Shown here: positions 12,553-25,619 of the stretch, piece by piece | Layout of the letters: the number at the start of each line of letters is the position of its first letter | Position numbering within the stretch: the stretch's first letter is position 1 | Origin: Sipunculus nudus | Lineage: Eukaryota > Annelida > Sipuncula > Golfingiida > Sipunculidae | Assembly (NCBI GenBank): GCA_026874595.1 | Contig: CM049316.1 | Location: forward strand, 17,385,839-17,449,838 | Length of the DNA stretch: 64,000 bases | Direction: 5' to 3' | Translations under genes and position numbers: made by a program | Notes under the pieces: generated by a model | Database searches by the model: none | The model's input: the letters and a program-made list of their open reading frames with translations, nothing else | Told to the model about the DNA's origin: nothing

Positions 12553-12594
12553 TTGACACAAGCTTTCGAGGGTACAGCCCCCTTCTTCAGGTGT
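12553..12594 (-). ncRNA. degenerate hammerhead-like motif
   Basis: Read on the minus strand: ACAC, CTGAAGA, a GGGG...CCCT hairpin, GAAA, a short AGCTT, then GTGT. This is the order of a type I hammerhead core with stem I as ACAC/GTGT, but stem III is essentially absent and the closing pair of stem II is A-C. It resembles the better motif at 60990-61040. Hammerheads of this kind are known in Penelope-like retroelements, so this may be a decayed PLE end. Activity is doubtful. Confidence 0.3.
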
Positions 12595-12696
12595 AAATGA
12601 AGCCTGGTAATTAATTGGTTGTTTGTTTTTACACTGATAATTAACTAACAATGACTACCACTGATGGTTGCGGCATGCTGACTGTCACAAAGTCGA

Positions 12697-12885
12697 CAGA
12701 AGTGGATCCAGGGGAGGGGTCCAGTTGGTCCAACCAACGAAACCTTTTTTAAGGGTTTCATACCAATTTTTGCGGCCTGGACAACCCCCCTCGCTCCTTT
12801 CCGCCTATGGACCTTTATTAGGTTTTCCCATAAGTCTTCCCGGATTGGAACCCTCCTTTTTTTTTAAATCCTGGATCCGCCCCTG
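12697..12885. mobile_element. small inverted-repeat element (MITE-like)
   Basis: The left end CAGAAGTGGATCCAGG and the inverted right end CAGGGGCGGATCCAGG agree at 13 of 16 positions and enclose about 190 bp without a supported gene. Ends of the CAGGGGCGGATCCAG type are frequent in short animal DNA transposons. A clear target duplication was not seen. Confidence 0.45.
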
Positions 12886-13114
12886 GACAACACCCCAGGC
12901 AATCAAGGACCAGAACTAACTCAGGGTTATTTGCTCTTATATTAAATCTACACACTAGATTTATAATTTATTAACTTGTTGTAATAATATAACTATAGAA
13001 TTAGAACTACTAGGGACCCATGGGTCTCGACGCTATGCTGCATTTGTCTATAAGGATATATGTTTATGAAGTTTTCCAAAATATTGATCCTGTGATCAAT
13101 GTTATCATCCATAA

Positions 13115-13590
13115 ATTAATTTGTGAATGGATGGGCCCTGTGACCTTAACCTTTGACCTTGTGACCCCAAAATCAAAAGGCAACTTCCCCTATTGGCAGG
13201 TGCACTGCATGTCAATGATGGAAGGATTGAGATGAAAGTTTTGGCTTAAAATGCAGCCGCAATCTTTCTAAAGTAGTGGGTCCTGTGACCTTGACCTTTA
13301 TATCTCATGACCTATAATCAACAGATTTTTATTTGTGATGGGCCATATATAAGTTAAGTTTAAAACCAATATTTCAAACCAAACTGTTGTTATCATCTGG
13401 AAACAAATATGTTGATGGATGGCCCCATGACCTTGACCTTTGACCTTGTGACCCCAAAAATCCAAAAGTTGCTTCCACTCTTGGCAGGTGAGCAACATCA
13501 AGAAGATAGAAGGTTTGGAATAAAATGTTTGGCTAAAAATACATCAACAATCTTTTTAAAGAAGTGGGTCCTATGACGTTAGAACGTCTT
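13115..13590 (-). repeat. tandem pair of AGGTCA-containing repeat units, about 300 bp apart
   Basis: Two blocks, near 13130-13290 and 13425-13590, share GACCTT(A/G)ACCTTTGACC, 'TTGTGACCCCAAAA', TTGGCAGGTG and 'GAAGTGGGTCCT'-like words in the same order. Read on the minus strand they carry the same AGGTCA half-sites as the repeat at 11.2 kb. Protein frames across them are not conserved. Confidence 0.6.
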
Positions 13591-13599
13591 TATAGATCT

Positions 13600-15279
13600 G
13601 TATTCAGCCACACGATGCGACGCCCCATATTTTCATGTCAGCTCCAGGGAGGTAATCCTTTCAGCTGTTTGCTACACTTTACCGGTAGATTACTTCCTGG
13701 AATGTGAGATGTACAATATTTTATATTCCCGGCAACTCCTAGAACTCAATTGCCTACTACATCACGTTCCTAAGGAATGGAGCCTAGCCTGACTGGGGTT
13801 TCCTTCCCGAAAAAGGATGTCATGTAGGCATTGGCTACGTAAACAGGCCTCCATGTAATATGTTATATATTAATCTTAATACATCCATTTTGATCTGATT
13901 AACCAATCATTTGATAACTTTCTAAAAGCTTCTTGTGATTGCTCCTGTAGGTAACGCTGAAGTCAGTGTTATTGGGTGAAATAGAATTGACCATTTTTGG
14001 TCATTCAATTCTACACTTTAGTGCATATATAATTCCTCCCTGTCACTGGATGATAATCCCGTTTTTAAAAGCTTCGTTTAAAGGGTTAATGTACAAAGTT
14101 TTAATTTTTACCCAGAGAATTTTGTAAAATGCCGACCCTTATCCTTCAACACGATGCTCGGTGATATTTCTATACTTTTCAAAACCTTCCTACTGTCACC
14201 TTCATTCAAGCTTGATATATGAACAAATCCCCCCCCCCCCCAAAAAAAAAAAATACTGGTCCAAATTGGTACTTTTTTACTTATGTGCATTCCATGTCAA
14301 GAATACATTATCTATCATTCCGTTATATCAAACCCGTTAAGTTTTCCTTGTCTTTTGTTAGATTTCTTAAAACTGCTTTGTCCATGAGGAGGGTAAAGAA
14401 CTGAATGTACACCAGGATAAGATGTTATCGTTAAATTGAAGTTTTAAGCGCTGTTTGGTCTACATACAAGTTCAAATGACATGTTATAGCTCTTAATTAC
14501 CGTTGCCAGTTAACTAATTTTACAAGACACATGAGGTGTACGAGGGGGTGTTGTTATTGTGTATGGCGCTGGACATTCCTTTCTCAACATTTGCACAAAT
14601 ACGAACCTCCAAAATCGAATTGACCACTGGTATAAAACATTTCTCAGGTGTACAGTTTTTAAAATGTATATAGACGGAAAACAGATTAGTGACTTATGTG
14701 GGTCTTAGACCCTTACATAAGTGGATACATATGCCTACTGGTTTAGTAAGCAGGGCAACACTATACCTCAGCAAGGGGCGAGGCATTGATTTTGGATTTA
14801 TTTGATCAATTATTTTGTCAACAATAACGTTACTCAAAAGAGGTAGTGGGACGGTTATAAAGGAGGCTATTTCGATCTGACGTCTTTTAACTAAACGCAA
14901 GCCCTTGAACCTATTTAATAATAGTTCACGTGTTTATAACATGTGGGGCGCCAAAATATTCCAAACACATACAACAATGACTTCCAACAGCAAGTCAGAC
15001 GAATCAGAGTTTTGCACCTAGTAATGTTTCATCTTCCGCACACCATCTTTGGTTACCTTAGGTTCTTTTCTGTTTGGCAACATCTGTGGGTGTACCGTGC
15101 TCCTGACAACTTGTAGATAAACACCACATACCTACATCCGTCACAGAGGCGCAAAAAAGTAACAGGAACAACCGACAGTTGATAAAAATGCATGCAGAGT
15201 AAATTCCATACATAGGGTAGTTAAATAGCTGAGGTTAATTAAAGTTAATGAGAGTCAGGACATCCGTAATGATCGACTC

Positions 15280-15280
<1 letters not shown>
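13600..15280. other. no gene seen
   Basis: Contains C and A homopolymers near 14229-14252 but no coding or RNA gene I can support. A 68-codon minus-strand frame at 14694-14900 has no recognisable features. Confidence 0.5.

Positions 15281-15281
<1 letters not shown>

Positions 15282-15317
<36 letters not shown>
15282..15317. repeat. (TA)n microsatellite
   Basis: Uninterrupted TA dinucleotide run about 220 bp beyond the 3' end of the acetyltransferase gene. Confidence 0.95.
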
Positions 15318-15321
<4 letters not shown>

Positions 15322-15543
15322 ATGAACAATAACTATTATGATATCGGACAAAGATTAACATAGCCTAGCTGGTATTATACTAATTTGTTTTTGCCTCCTA
15401 TCCAATCACTCGGATGATGAATCTTGACATATGTTTCTCTTGGCTTGCGCATTATTTATGTTGGACAAACCTGACTGATTACTTTCTATAGTATATATAT
15501 AAATAAACTTGAGTATATTGACATTATTCAAGAAAGGAACTGA

Positions 15544-17618
15544 TTATACCAGATTATTATCGTAGTTACACATTGAATAGACAGGGTCAAGATTGACCTT
15601 GATGTCGTTTTTGGTGAACATTCGTACATTATAAAACAGAGGTGCCACAAGGTCCAATGTGTCCGTGAAAAGCTTGATAGCTTCACCATTCTGTGACGGT
15701 ACCGCTACCTCGACTGGTTCTTCAGGACCGACTTTGCTGCAGAATTCTTTCCATAACGACAAACCAGCGGACTCGGACTGAGCATATAAAGGCATAACCC
15801 TGACGCCAGAAGCAGCTGGCCATACACAGCCGTAACCTACGATGTTTTCTCCATCCATCGCTACTTTACACACATTTCCGTCTCTCTCCATCCATTTCTT
15901 CAGGAAATCATGCCGTGGAATTATGTGGACACCATTGTCATACTTTTCTATAGATGAACGGTCGATGGCTCCGATATCTCTGACCTTGATGTCATCAGCA
16001 GCAAACATATTTGAAAGTCTGTCAAATTTAGGTTTACCAATGAAACCAGTTACTTTGAAAGAGGAAATGCTAAACCCTCCAGCTGCGTACATGCTCTGCT
16101 TGTCGGCCGCTGCGTTTAAACCAACATTGATATCGCCAACCCTCTTCATGCAAGTTTCAAAGACCTTTCTGCTAATCCCTTTGCCTCTTTGTTTAGGCTG
16201 CGTGATGTAGAATGCTATAAATGCCAATTCGTTGGTTATGAAAGTAACCCCGCAGTGACCTGGAACAAAAGTAGATATTTTACAGATCTTACCATTCAAT
16301 GAGACGAATAATTTCTCTTTCACACTAAAGCTTAATTTTATGCAAATAGCAACATCTATTTTTTTCATTATTTATTACTTTTACACAATGGAACAAGTTG
16401 TCATTCCTTATTTTGACGGTATATTTCGCTATATTTCGAATTTCCGGTTATAACAAGTAACCCTATCCCCTTACAGTTACAAAAAGGTAAATAATAGTCA
16501 AATGCATTCTTAATCTCATATTACCTAGCCAATAAATACAATGGCAGCAAGGCTGAATTCACCATTACAGCAATTGACATGCTTATATTATCATTTTAAA
16601 GTGAGCAGAAATTTAGCGTCACGTCGTGGAATACGTTTTGTTCTCAGATCCATAAATATTAATTATCCATGTAATGTAGCAAGGCATCTAAACTAAATTT
16701 CTTAGCTGGTTAGTTATGAATGTTCATTATAAAGGCATTTGCAAAAAAATAATTAACATAAGGCAACCCCCCGCATAAAATATTTTTATTTTGATTATTA
16801 TCTTTTAAGAGGATTAAAATAAAAAAAATTATCAGGTACCCTTTAATTGTTATGTAATGCTTTTGCCTGCTTAGCAAAATAATTCTGTTATTTTCATGCT
16901 TTTCCCTGATCATGAAATTTTTTCGATACTTAAAAAAGTAAAAATGAAATATCGCCCGCCCTCACTAGTATTGAAGAAAAAAAGTGCCGAGAACCGTACC
17001 TTTTTTTTATTTTGACCTTAACAAACACTAGCTATTACAAACTTTGTATGCATTCAATGTGTTAAAATTAAAAAAAAATATATACCAAATTTTAAACTCG
17101 GATCTCACATACGTGTCTCTTATGCCTGAAAAAGTAAGAAAATAAGTTTTGCTTTAAACTTTTTACAATTGTTAACAGTTCTATCAATATTAGATCTCTC
17201 AGGGTTCGTGCTTTAAGGAGTTCCCGTTGACACGACAGTAACAAAATAACAGATCGTCACCACATGGAGTAGATTTTTTTATCTTTTAGGTTTGAGAAAG
17301 ATTTGGCGATTGTTTATATCCATGTGGTGGTGGGTGGGTGGGGGGGGGGGGGTGTCCAGCAGAATGTTGCCATATGGGAAATATCAACAGACGGTGGTGT
17401 CTCAACAGGCGATCTTATATAATGCCACTTAACCTACTGATGATTTCACCATCCTTTCCAACCGCTACGAAGAAACCGCCCTCTGGCAGGGTCCTACAGA
17501 ACTCCAAATAATCACTGCTGTGGTTCCAGCCTTGTATGTCCGTTAGTTGCTGTAGTTTGGAAACATCCTGAGATCCAAGCGGCCTAATGGTGTACTCGAT
17601 ACCTGAGGTATCAGCCAT
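15544..17618 (-). CDS. two-domain GNAT N-acetyltransferase (Acetyltransf_1 + YitH-like), two exons
   Basis: Complete two-exon gene of 298 residues. Exon 1 is 17618-17438 (181 bp) with donor A|GTAGGT; exon 2 is 16259-15544 (716 bp) after acceptor TTCCAG; the intron is phase 1 and 1178 bp. The start is the ATG of MADTSG because it aligns with the other two exon 1 copies and has an AAAATGG context; an in-frame ATG eight codons upstream is the alternative. The N-terminal domain (about residues 8-145) has the acetyl-CoA loop in 'QPKQRGKGISRKVFETC'. The C-terminal part (about 185-275) has 'GYGCVWPAASGVRVMPLYA' and 'EPVEVAVPSQNGEAIKLF', the pattern of YitH/Acetyltransf_18 domains. The family transfers an acetyl group from acetyl-CoA to an amine; the substrate cannot be read. 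No signal peptide or membrane segment, so probably cytosolic. Confidence 0.9.
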
Positions 17619-17767
17619 TTTCAACGGTTTAGTTAAGACCACAGCCTAAAGCTAAGTAGCTAGTGTGGTATCCTGATCTCGTAATCTTTGAACCCACGAC
17701 CGCTGTGGCTTATCTAACTTATTGTTAATTATCTTTGTGAGCGATAAGTGCATAACAGCGGGTACGG

Positions 17768-17786
17768 CCTACAGGAACTCTCGGCC
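17768..17786. repeat. solitary MULE-end-like sequence
   Basis: ACAGGAACTCTCGGCCCTAG closely resembles the outermost bases of the MULE ends at 49178 (ACAGGAACTCTCGGCCCC), but the following 16-bp units are missing. It may be a truncated relic of another insertion. Confidence 0.35.
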
Positions 17787-18687
17787 CTAGACTGTTACCC
17801 TGCTCTATCATGGCCCTCACAGCCAAGCATTCTATGATTGGCCCAAAGGTCACGTGGTCCTATTTGTTTACATGACCTGGGGTCACCAAGCCCTGAACCT
17901 GAAGGAGAGTAGTGAATGGTCTGGCTTTCTCTGGTTGGCTCTAGCCATCATGTGGCGGAGCATCAAAAACACCCCATTGTTTGATTTTTAAGTATGTTTA
18001 GCATAATTTCCAATAAAATTGACAGTATTGGTCAACTTTTAAAAAATCTGTGGCCAATCAAAGAGGTGTTGTCCAAATGCTTGTTTGGGACTGCTTGGTG
18101 GGGTATTTTGGGCTTCATTGCTTTCGGGCCAGGATGGTTAAAAAATGAGATACACAAGCCCCCTTTTTCTTGGTCTAGTTTGACTGAAGAAACATTAAAT
18201 TCTCAGGTAAAAAAAATGTAATATCAGAATTTATTTTGAAAATTATTTAAAAGAAGACTAAACCTCAGGTGTTTTATAGATGTTATATAGGGATAATAAA
18301 TACAGCCACGTGTCCCAAAGCGGCAGTGCGATAATAGAGCGGGGTACCAGTCTACTCTCGGCCCCAGCGACACTCGTCCCCAACGACTCTCTGCCCCAGA
18401 GACACTCGGCGCAAAAGACACTCGGCCTCAGAGACAGTCGGCCCTTTAGCGATACTCGGCCTCCGCGGCCGTCGGTCGGCCCCAGAGACACTCGGCCCAC
18501 AGATCCGATTCAAGTCCCGGGAAACCCCTCGTTAAGACAGTTTTTCCCATAGTTATCAGGCTAGTTATTCCCTCACCTTGGTCGTACTCAAATACCGGTT
18601 CTTGAATGCCACGAAGCTAAATTTTCAATGAAAAAAAAATTAGGCACACCCAAACTTAACAAAAAAAAATGAATATATATAATTATA

Positions 18688-18691
<4 letters not shown>

Positions 18692-18754
<63 letters not shown>
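18692..18754. repeat. (AT)n microsatellite inside the MULE left arm
   Basis: Lies at the same relative place as the (AT)n run at 49563-49641 of the other MULE, so it is part of the element. Confidence 0.95.
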
Positions 18755-18759
<5 letters not shown>

Positions 18760-19173
18760 GTGAAACCGTGCATAATTCTGAAACAATCAAAAGTTTTATT
18801 CTATGATAGTCCAAATAATGATATATCATATTATATATATTGTTTCAATTTCTTGGAGGGAAATATCACTCAGTATTCCACAAACACCAAGGAATACAAA
18901 TAGAAGAGATGCCGTATATGTGTTGCGGTAGTTTTTAATGTTGCTAGCTGTACACGTACACTCTAACTGACTGAAATCCTATCTAGACATACATTACCGG
19001 ACTACCAGTCCCCAGCCAGCCACTTGACAAGCTGCCTTGGGGCCATGTGTCACTGGCATGCTTTCTGCTGGCTACCAGCTGACCTCACAGGCTGCCGGTC
19101 ACCAGACCAGGCATCCCTGTTTACAGCCTAACTATAATACTTGTACACAGACTACTCTCACTACAATCAATAA

Positions 19174-19176
<3 letters not shown>

Positions 19177-19208
<32 letters not shown>

Positions 19209-19333
19209 TATATATAGAGTATCGGCTTTTCAAACCACGCCGTTAGTTTCATTCTAACCACAATCACCTGATAATCAAGTTGCATCCCATGAAACAGACT
19301 GTTGTGAATTTACAGTGTTGTTTTTCTTCAGTG

Positions 19334-19382
<49 letters not shown>
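19177..19382. repeat. two (TA)n runs, second followed by (TG)n
   Basis: TA runs at 19177-19206 and about 19336-19372, the latter passing into TG repeats. Confidence 0.9.
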
Positions 19383-19386
<4 letters not shown>

Positions 19387-19949
19387 AGGGACGAATATAT
19401 GGGTGTCGATAAAATAACGGGGGCGCCAGGTTTTTTTCACACTCCGACGTTTATTCCATGACGAACGTACACACAGTGACGTAACAATTTCAATATACTA
19501 TGTGACGCAATCAGTATACCAATGATGGTGATGAGGAGGTTCACTGAAACAATGTATAAGTAAACTAAGCTAAACTCATCCAACTTAATGACTTATTAAA
19601 ATAAAGCTATCTAAATCTGAATACACATTGAATATCACTAAATAAAAATGACAAGTAAACATCAAGGTAAACTTAACCCGACATAGACTGTAACAGAGCA
19701 GCTAGTCCTTAATCCACATATATAGAATAACATAAACTATGTTTATATAATGTAATCTTGTAAGCTTCCTGATTTATCAAACAAACATATTTATTGAAGT
19801 AGATAATTATGTGTGTGTCTTCTATTAATTATAATGTTGCATATTACTGAGGACTCCTAACAAATAATATTTTTACATGTCTTTAAATGTAACAAAGTAT
19901 CACTGAACAGAGCCCAGACCCTAAAGCCACCATGTCACACATGCGATAC

Positions 19950-22900
19950 TTTTTTTTATTATGAAAATAATGCATGACATACATACATGCAACATATATA
20001 ATACATTACATAAATACATGACGTAACAAATTACAAAACAATTACAAATTAATCCAGAACGTGTTATACATCATGTAAATGGGATTGAAAAACAAGTTTA
20101 TAATAATAGAGTATAATATTATTATCTAAAAAGTTTTACATCTGCCAGGTTGCAGTTTACTTTTTTTGTCCATATTTGTTAATAGAAAAAAGTGATATAT
20201 ACATAAAAAAATAACAAAATACTGTTATGTCTTTAAGATGCAAACTAGATTGGACCATTTATTATTATGTTGGTTGAGTTTACCTCTTTTGATTGCTATC
20301 TTTCTTTCTATTAAATATATTTCATTTATGAATAGCAAAAAACCCTACAAGTCTGGTTTCTTCTTGTAACATCTGCAAATTTAGATATATTTCTTTACAA
20401 CAAGAGAAAGCATATTCAGCCAAACATATTTACTGTTACCAAGTAGCACATTGCCATTTGATGGTTTAATGGTCACTGTGTTTGAAGATTTCGCATTTAA
20501 GGTTCTCAAAATGTCCTTCCACAATATCACTGTAAATGGGCATTCGCAAAAAATGTGTGCAAGAGTTTCATCTTCTTCTTTACAGAAGGTGCATTTGCTT
20601 GTATCAATAATACGTATTTTATGTAGAAAAGGGTTTAATATAAGTTTTCTATGTAATATATAATATTGAAACATTCGTAATTGTGATGATATTGTGGTTT
20701 TATAAAGTTTGGAGAAACCCTAGTAGACATTGTCTTCCAAGATGTTTAATTAATCTGACCATTTTTTAAATGCTTTTTCAGGTGTAACAGTATGCTTGTT
20801 AACAATACTATTGTATATCTGTTTTGTATTTTCTTTGCTTAGAAATTCTTTTAAATTAATGTCTTATTCTATTGGGCTAGCATATGTTTATCATACCCTT
20901 GGATAATTAGTTTCCACTTGTTTGGTATTGCTTTGAGTAAACTAGCATAATTGAGAAAATCAATTTTACATCTGTATTTATTACATATTTCTTTATAACT
21001 AATGAACTGTATTTTTGTTTGTTTTAACAGGTCTTTCATGTATAAAATTCCACTATTAAACAGATTTTCATATAGTAACGTTTTGTTTTGTACTTTTATA
21101 TGAGAATTAAACCAAATACATTGCGACAAGATATCTTCATATGAATCTGGGTTATGATAATTAAAGTCACACCAATAATTCATAATTTCCTCCCAGAAAG
21201 GAGCATTACAAGTCATTATGTCTTTACCATCTTCGCATGCTAAGTTACAGTTGAATGATGCCTCTCGAAGTTTAAAAAATCCTAAGACTGTTTTTCTCCA
21301 AGAATTCTGTGGGTTTTTATTTAGCAATCTTTAAATCCATGTTATTTTTAGTGCTGCGTTTTTGGTAGAAAAATGAAACATACTCAAACCCCCATTTTCC
21401 ACAGTTGCAATTAATGTTTGTCTTTTTATTAAATCTGCTCGTTGTTCCCATATAAATTTATAAAGACGAGTTTCTATTTGTTTCATAAAGGCTCTAGAAG
21501 GGGTAGGTAACACTGATAAATGATATATTGATTGTGAAAGTACACAAGTTTTAAGTAAATTAATTTTGCCGAGCGGTGTTAGTTTTCTATCATTCCAAAT
21601 GGATAAAATATTATTTATTTTTTTCATTAACAGGTTTGAAATTTGCATGTGATACATTTCTCCTTTACTCCCAACAATGTCACACCGACCTCAGAGTATG
21701 TCACACCTAATTTTAATAAGATTTTTGTTCAAATGATTACCCTTTCTCAACGGCATTAAAACTGTTTTATCTTTATTAATCTAAAGGCCAAAAATTTGTT
21801 TGAAATTTTCAAACAACTGTAGTGTTTCCTTAATACTCTGATGATCATTTACCAAAACTGTTGTATCGTCTGCATATTGCATTATTTTACTTTCTTTATT
21901 ATCCACAGTTATACCCTTTATGCTTTCTTCTGATCTTATTGCAATTGCTAATAATTCTTTACTTAGTATAAAAAAGTAAGGTGATAATGGGCACCCTCGT
22001 CTTACCCCTCCTGTAACCGAGAAAAAAGGTGAACTGTATCCATTATTTATCACACAACTTGAGATATTTTTTACAGTTTTTATCATGGATATAAAGTTAG
22101 CATTGAAATTAATCAAATTTAAAAGTTTTATATAAGTAATCCCATTCTAAAAAATCAAAAGCTTTTTCAAAGTCATTAACATTGTGTCTAATTCATTATG
22201 AACAGCATATCTTATGAAACTTGTAATTTTACTTATATTTTCCCCTATGTATCTATTTTTCATAAAACCTGTCTGATCTTCATGAATTAAGTCTGGTAAA
22301 ACACTTTTTATTCTGTTTGCTATAATTTTAGCTTTAATTTTATAATCTGTATTTAGAAGTGTGAAGGGTCTCCAGTTTTTAACATATAACAAGTCTTTTC
22401 CTTTTTTTGGCAACAAACTAATGATCCCTTGTCTCTGTATCAGAGAAAATTGACCTACTTAAAATGAATAGTTAATTGCTTTTAGAAAATAATATTTAAC
22501 ATACTTCCAAAAGAATTTGTATAATTCAGCAGTGAGACCATCACTACCTGGGGATTTATTGCTTTTCATCTCCTTTAAGCTGTTTAATAATTCTTCCTCT
22601 CCTAATTCATCTGCCCAATCTTTATTGATCTTAGGTATTTTATCAATAAATTTTACAACAAAGGAATTTAAATTAATGCTACTAATATTTGTTGAAGTAT
22701 AGAGTTGCTTGTAGAAATTTTCCATGCCTAACAATATTCCTATTGGGTCACATACTATTTTACAATTTTTAAAATCAACTTATTTATAATTTTCCTATTA
22801 TAATTACGTTTCTCTAAATTAAGAATTACTTCTTAATATTGCTCTCTTTGTTTTTTCTTCCATTAGTTTTTCTAGTTTACATTTGACAGAGTCTAGTTTA

Positions 22901-22965
22901 TTTTTATTTTCATATGAAAAGTCTAAGTTTTGCAGTCTATTTATTTCCTTCATTAATTTATAACA
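19950..22965 (-). mobile_element. 5'-truncated L1-like LINE with decayed reverse transcriptase
   Basis: Minus-strand fragments of one polyprotein lie in order in neighbouring frames. An RT-linker 'EKLMEEKTKRAILRSN' is at about 22860; 'SNKSPGSDGLTAELYKFFW' at about 22530-22590; 'NWRPFTLLNTDYKIKAKI' at about 22330-22380; 'GGVRRGCPLSPYFFILS' at about 21970-22020; the catalytic 'MQYADDTTVLV' at about 21850-21885. The C-terminal thumb is at 20869-21657, and a zinc-knuckle-like 'CTFCKEEDETLAHIFCECPF' ends it at about 20530-20590. At least five frameshifts or stops make it inactive. No endonuclease domain is present upstream. The plus-strand T run at 19950-19957 would be its poly(A) tail. L1/Tx1-group LINEs normally carry an endonuclease before the RT; here the 5' part was never inserted or has been lost. 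Confidence 0.85.
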
Positions 22966-23219
22966 TAGTATTAAATCTATAAATCGTCAATACCCATGAA
23001 GTGTCTATGTCTGAATGGTCAGTTTTCCATTTGGATGGTGTTGACCTATTGTCATAAGAATATGAATGATAATCATCCCCCCACCCAAAAAAAAAAAAAA
23101 TATAAATAAATAAATTAAAAGAATCAACACACCCACTACTACCAGTAAGAAATGTAAGGGGCAATTGTGTAGGGGCAACCAGTTTACAAGGTGTGCATGT
23201 TTTTAATAAAAGAATGCTA

Positions 23220-23469
23220 ATGCTTTTCAATAACATAAATACAGCAGTTACCAAAAATACAATAAAAAAGGCAATGCTGTATATAAGCAGAATACATCAA
23301 AACATATACTGTTTCTTCTATCATCACTCATACCTGTATTGACTAAAGAAAACAGGGTATTCTATAAAAAGCTAAGGACAATGCATGTAGAATAGAACTA
23401 AAAAAAGTCATCCACATACACTTAAATACTACATTAATTATATATAATTAATCAAATTGTATCTCTGTT

Positions 23470-23503
<34 letters not shown>

Positions 23504-24290
23504 ATTCAGTATATTAATTACAGTACAAGGTGTGGATATGTTTGTATTTGAATGGTTTTAAAGTTTTTCAATAGCATAAATACAGCAGTTACCAAATCTA
23601 CAATAAAAATAGGCAAGATTGTACATAAGCAAAATATATCAAAACATATGTTTCTTCTATCATCACTCATACCTGTACTGACTTAAGAAAACAGGCAATT
23701 CTGTAAATCAAAATGATAATAATAATTGGTAAAGAAGTCTAATCAAACTAAATCAAAATGATAATAATAATTGGTAAAGAAGTCTAATCAGACTAGTACA
23801 TTTTTATTTTAGGGTGTTGTTAATGTATTGGTTTTTACATAATAGACTAATTACAAGCTTTTTCAAAACCTCAGTACCTTCATGTCAACCAGCAACATTA
23901 AGTATGAAGCAGATATGTTTAACTGATCCATTTTTATTGGTATTAGTCTACTGGTTTAAGATAGGTATGAAATTCCCCGAGTTATCAATACATTGTACAC
24001 TCACTACGGTCAGTAGCATAAGTAATCAAGCATGATGCAATCATATCTGGGTAACAACTTTTCCATAACAAGGAGTGAATAAATTGGCAATAGAAAGCGC
24101 CAAAGGTCTCCCCCCCCCCCCCCCAAGTATAAATGCAATAGTTACAAACACATCAATAATTATAAGCAGTGCTATACATGAGTCGATATATATTTATAAA
24201 AAATATATAAATAATTTGCTGTAACTTCTATCAAATTGAATACCCCGTTAACTACAGAAAACAGACCTTCCTGTAGCTGAAAAGGACGGA
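23220..24290. repeat. three diverged tandem copies plus a recent 44-bp duplication
   Basis: Blocks at about 23220-23390, 23565-23720 and 24125-24290 share 'CATAAATACAGCAGTTACC', 'TTCTTCTATCATCACTCAT' and AGAAAACAG in order. 'AATGATAATAATAATTGGTA' followed by AAGAAGTCTAATCA occurs twice back to back at about 23720-23793. No coding support. Confidence 0.6.
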
Positions 24291-25002
24291 ATAATACCAC
24301 CTTAGGCTTAGATTGTTTTTTTAACCAGTAACCATTTAATGTTAGATATATGGTAAATAAGAAGTATAGTTTACTTGTAATAATGGATTATTTAGATGGG
24401 GGGTGGGTGGGTGGGAGTAAAAATAATAAAATAAAAATTAACTTCAAAAACATTTAAGACTACCTGTGCAGTTAAAGCCCACCTTTGGAATAACCAGTGC
24501 AGTACTTCGAGTGTTCACAGCTTGTTATAAAGCAACGGGTAATCTGAAGGTATTTTCATGAATATAATCAAGATCTGACATCTAAATGATATGTTGATTA
24601 ACACATGATATAAGAAAGATTTGAAGACATTAAGGTGGAACAAGAAATCAAGTGTTTACATTTGGTGCATAGTGGAACAGAGACATTGTTAACCAAACGG
24701 CATAATGGCAGCGCCGCATGGGCCTGATAAATATTAAATTGCCTTTTAAAGGCAGATATATTGTATCACTTACATGTGACACTTTTTTTACAAGTTCCGA
24801 TGGAAAACATCTAGGCCTACATTCTGGATAGAAGCAATTTGCCAGGAATCCCCAGGCATGCACCGGGCGATAAAACAGTGTCCAAAGTTCACAAACTTGT
24901 ACATATCTCTGTTATCGAGTCTCGCCTAGCCGAGAAGATGGTCTTGTTAACAAAACCCTCCAACGCTTGGTCTGATTTTCGGGAGATGAGAACCATGCTA
25001 TA

Positions 25003-25482
25003 CACGGAAACATGGTTCGGCGGCCATATCGGCCTCGTGGTTTGGCGAGTACAAACACCACGTGCTTTTGTATTACTAGGGAAATAAACGAAAACCATCG
25101 CTTAATCCACTACACCTTTCATATTTTCTATCATGACTGAGTAAAATAATGTTATATAACCTGACACCGTTGAAATTAAACATTCCAAAGCTGTTAAGGA
25201 AAATGTTTCTCATGACACCATTAACATAGAGAGCCTTCAAGAGGCCTGTATATCATCAGCTCCTTGATATCACTTGGCGGCTATGTCACAGTCAGTTCAG
25301 TGGGCAATGCTTTCCATATGACACGGTTTTTCGGGTTAGATAAGACAAATCATGACTTCTTCATTATACTTATTTCATACTTGTATAAGTTTTAACCAAA
25401 TATAATATATATATATATATAAATATATTTATATTATCTATTATGTATATATTTATATATACACGTATATATATGTATATAT

Positions 25483-25538
<56 letters not shown>

Positions 25539-25583
25539 GTATGTGTGTATATATATTATTATAAATATTATATAATATATATT

Positions 25584-25619
<36 letters not shown>

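Noticed and set aside
15842-16210. 122-codon plus-strand frame, and similar frames at 48099-48350 and 53976-54164
   Set aside because: Antisense shadows of acetyltransferase exon 2 copies.
18224-18552. Arg/Ser/Gly-rich frames at 18224-18552, 30192-30440 and 49112-49364
   Set aside because: Translations of the 16-bp tandem units in the MULE terminal repeats.
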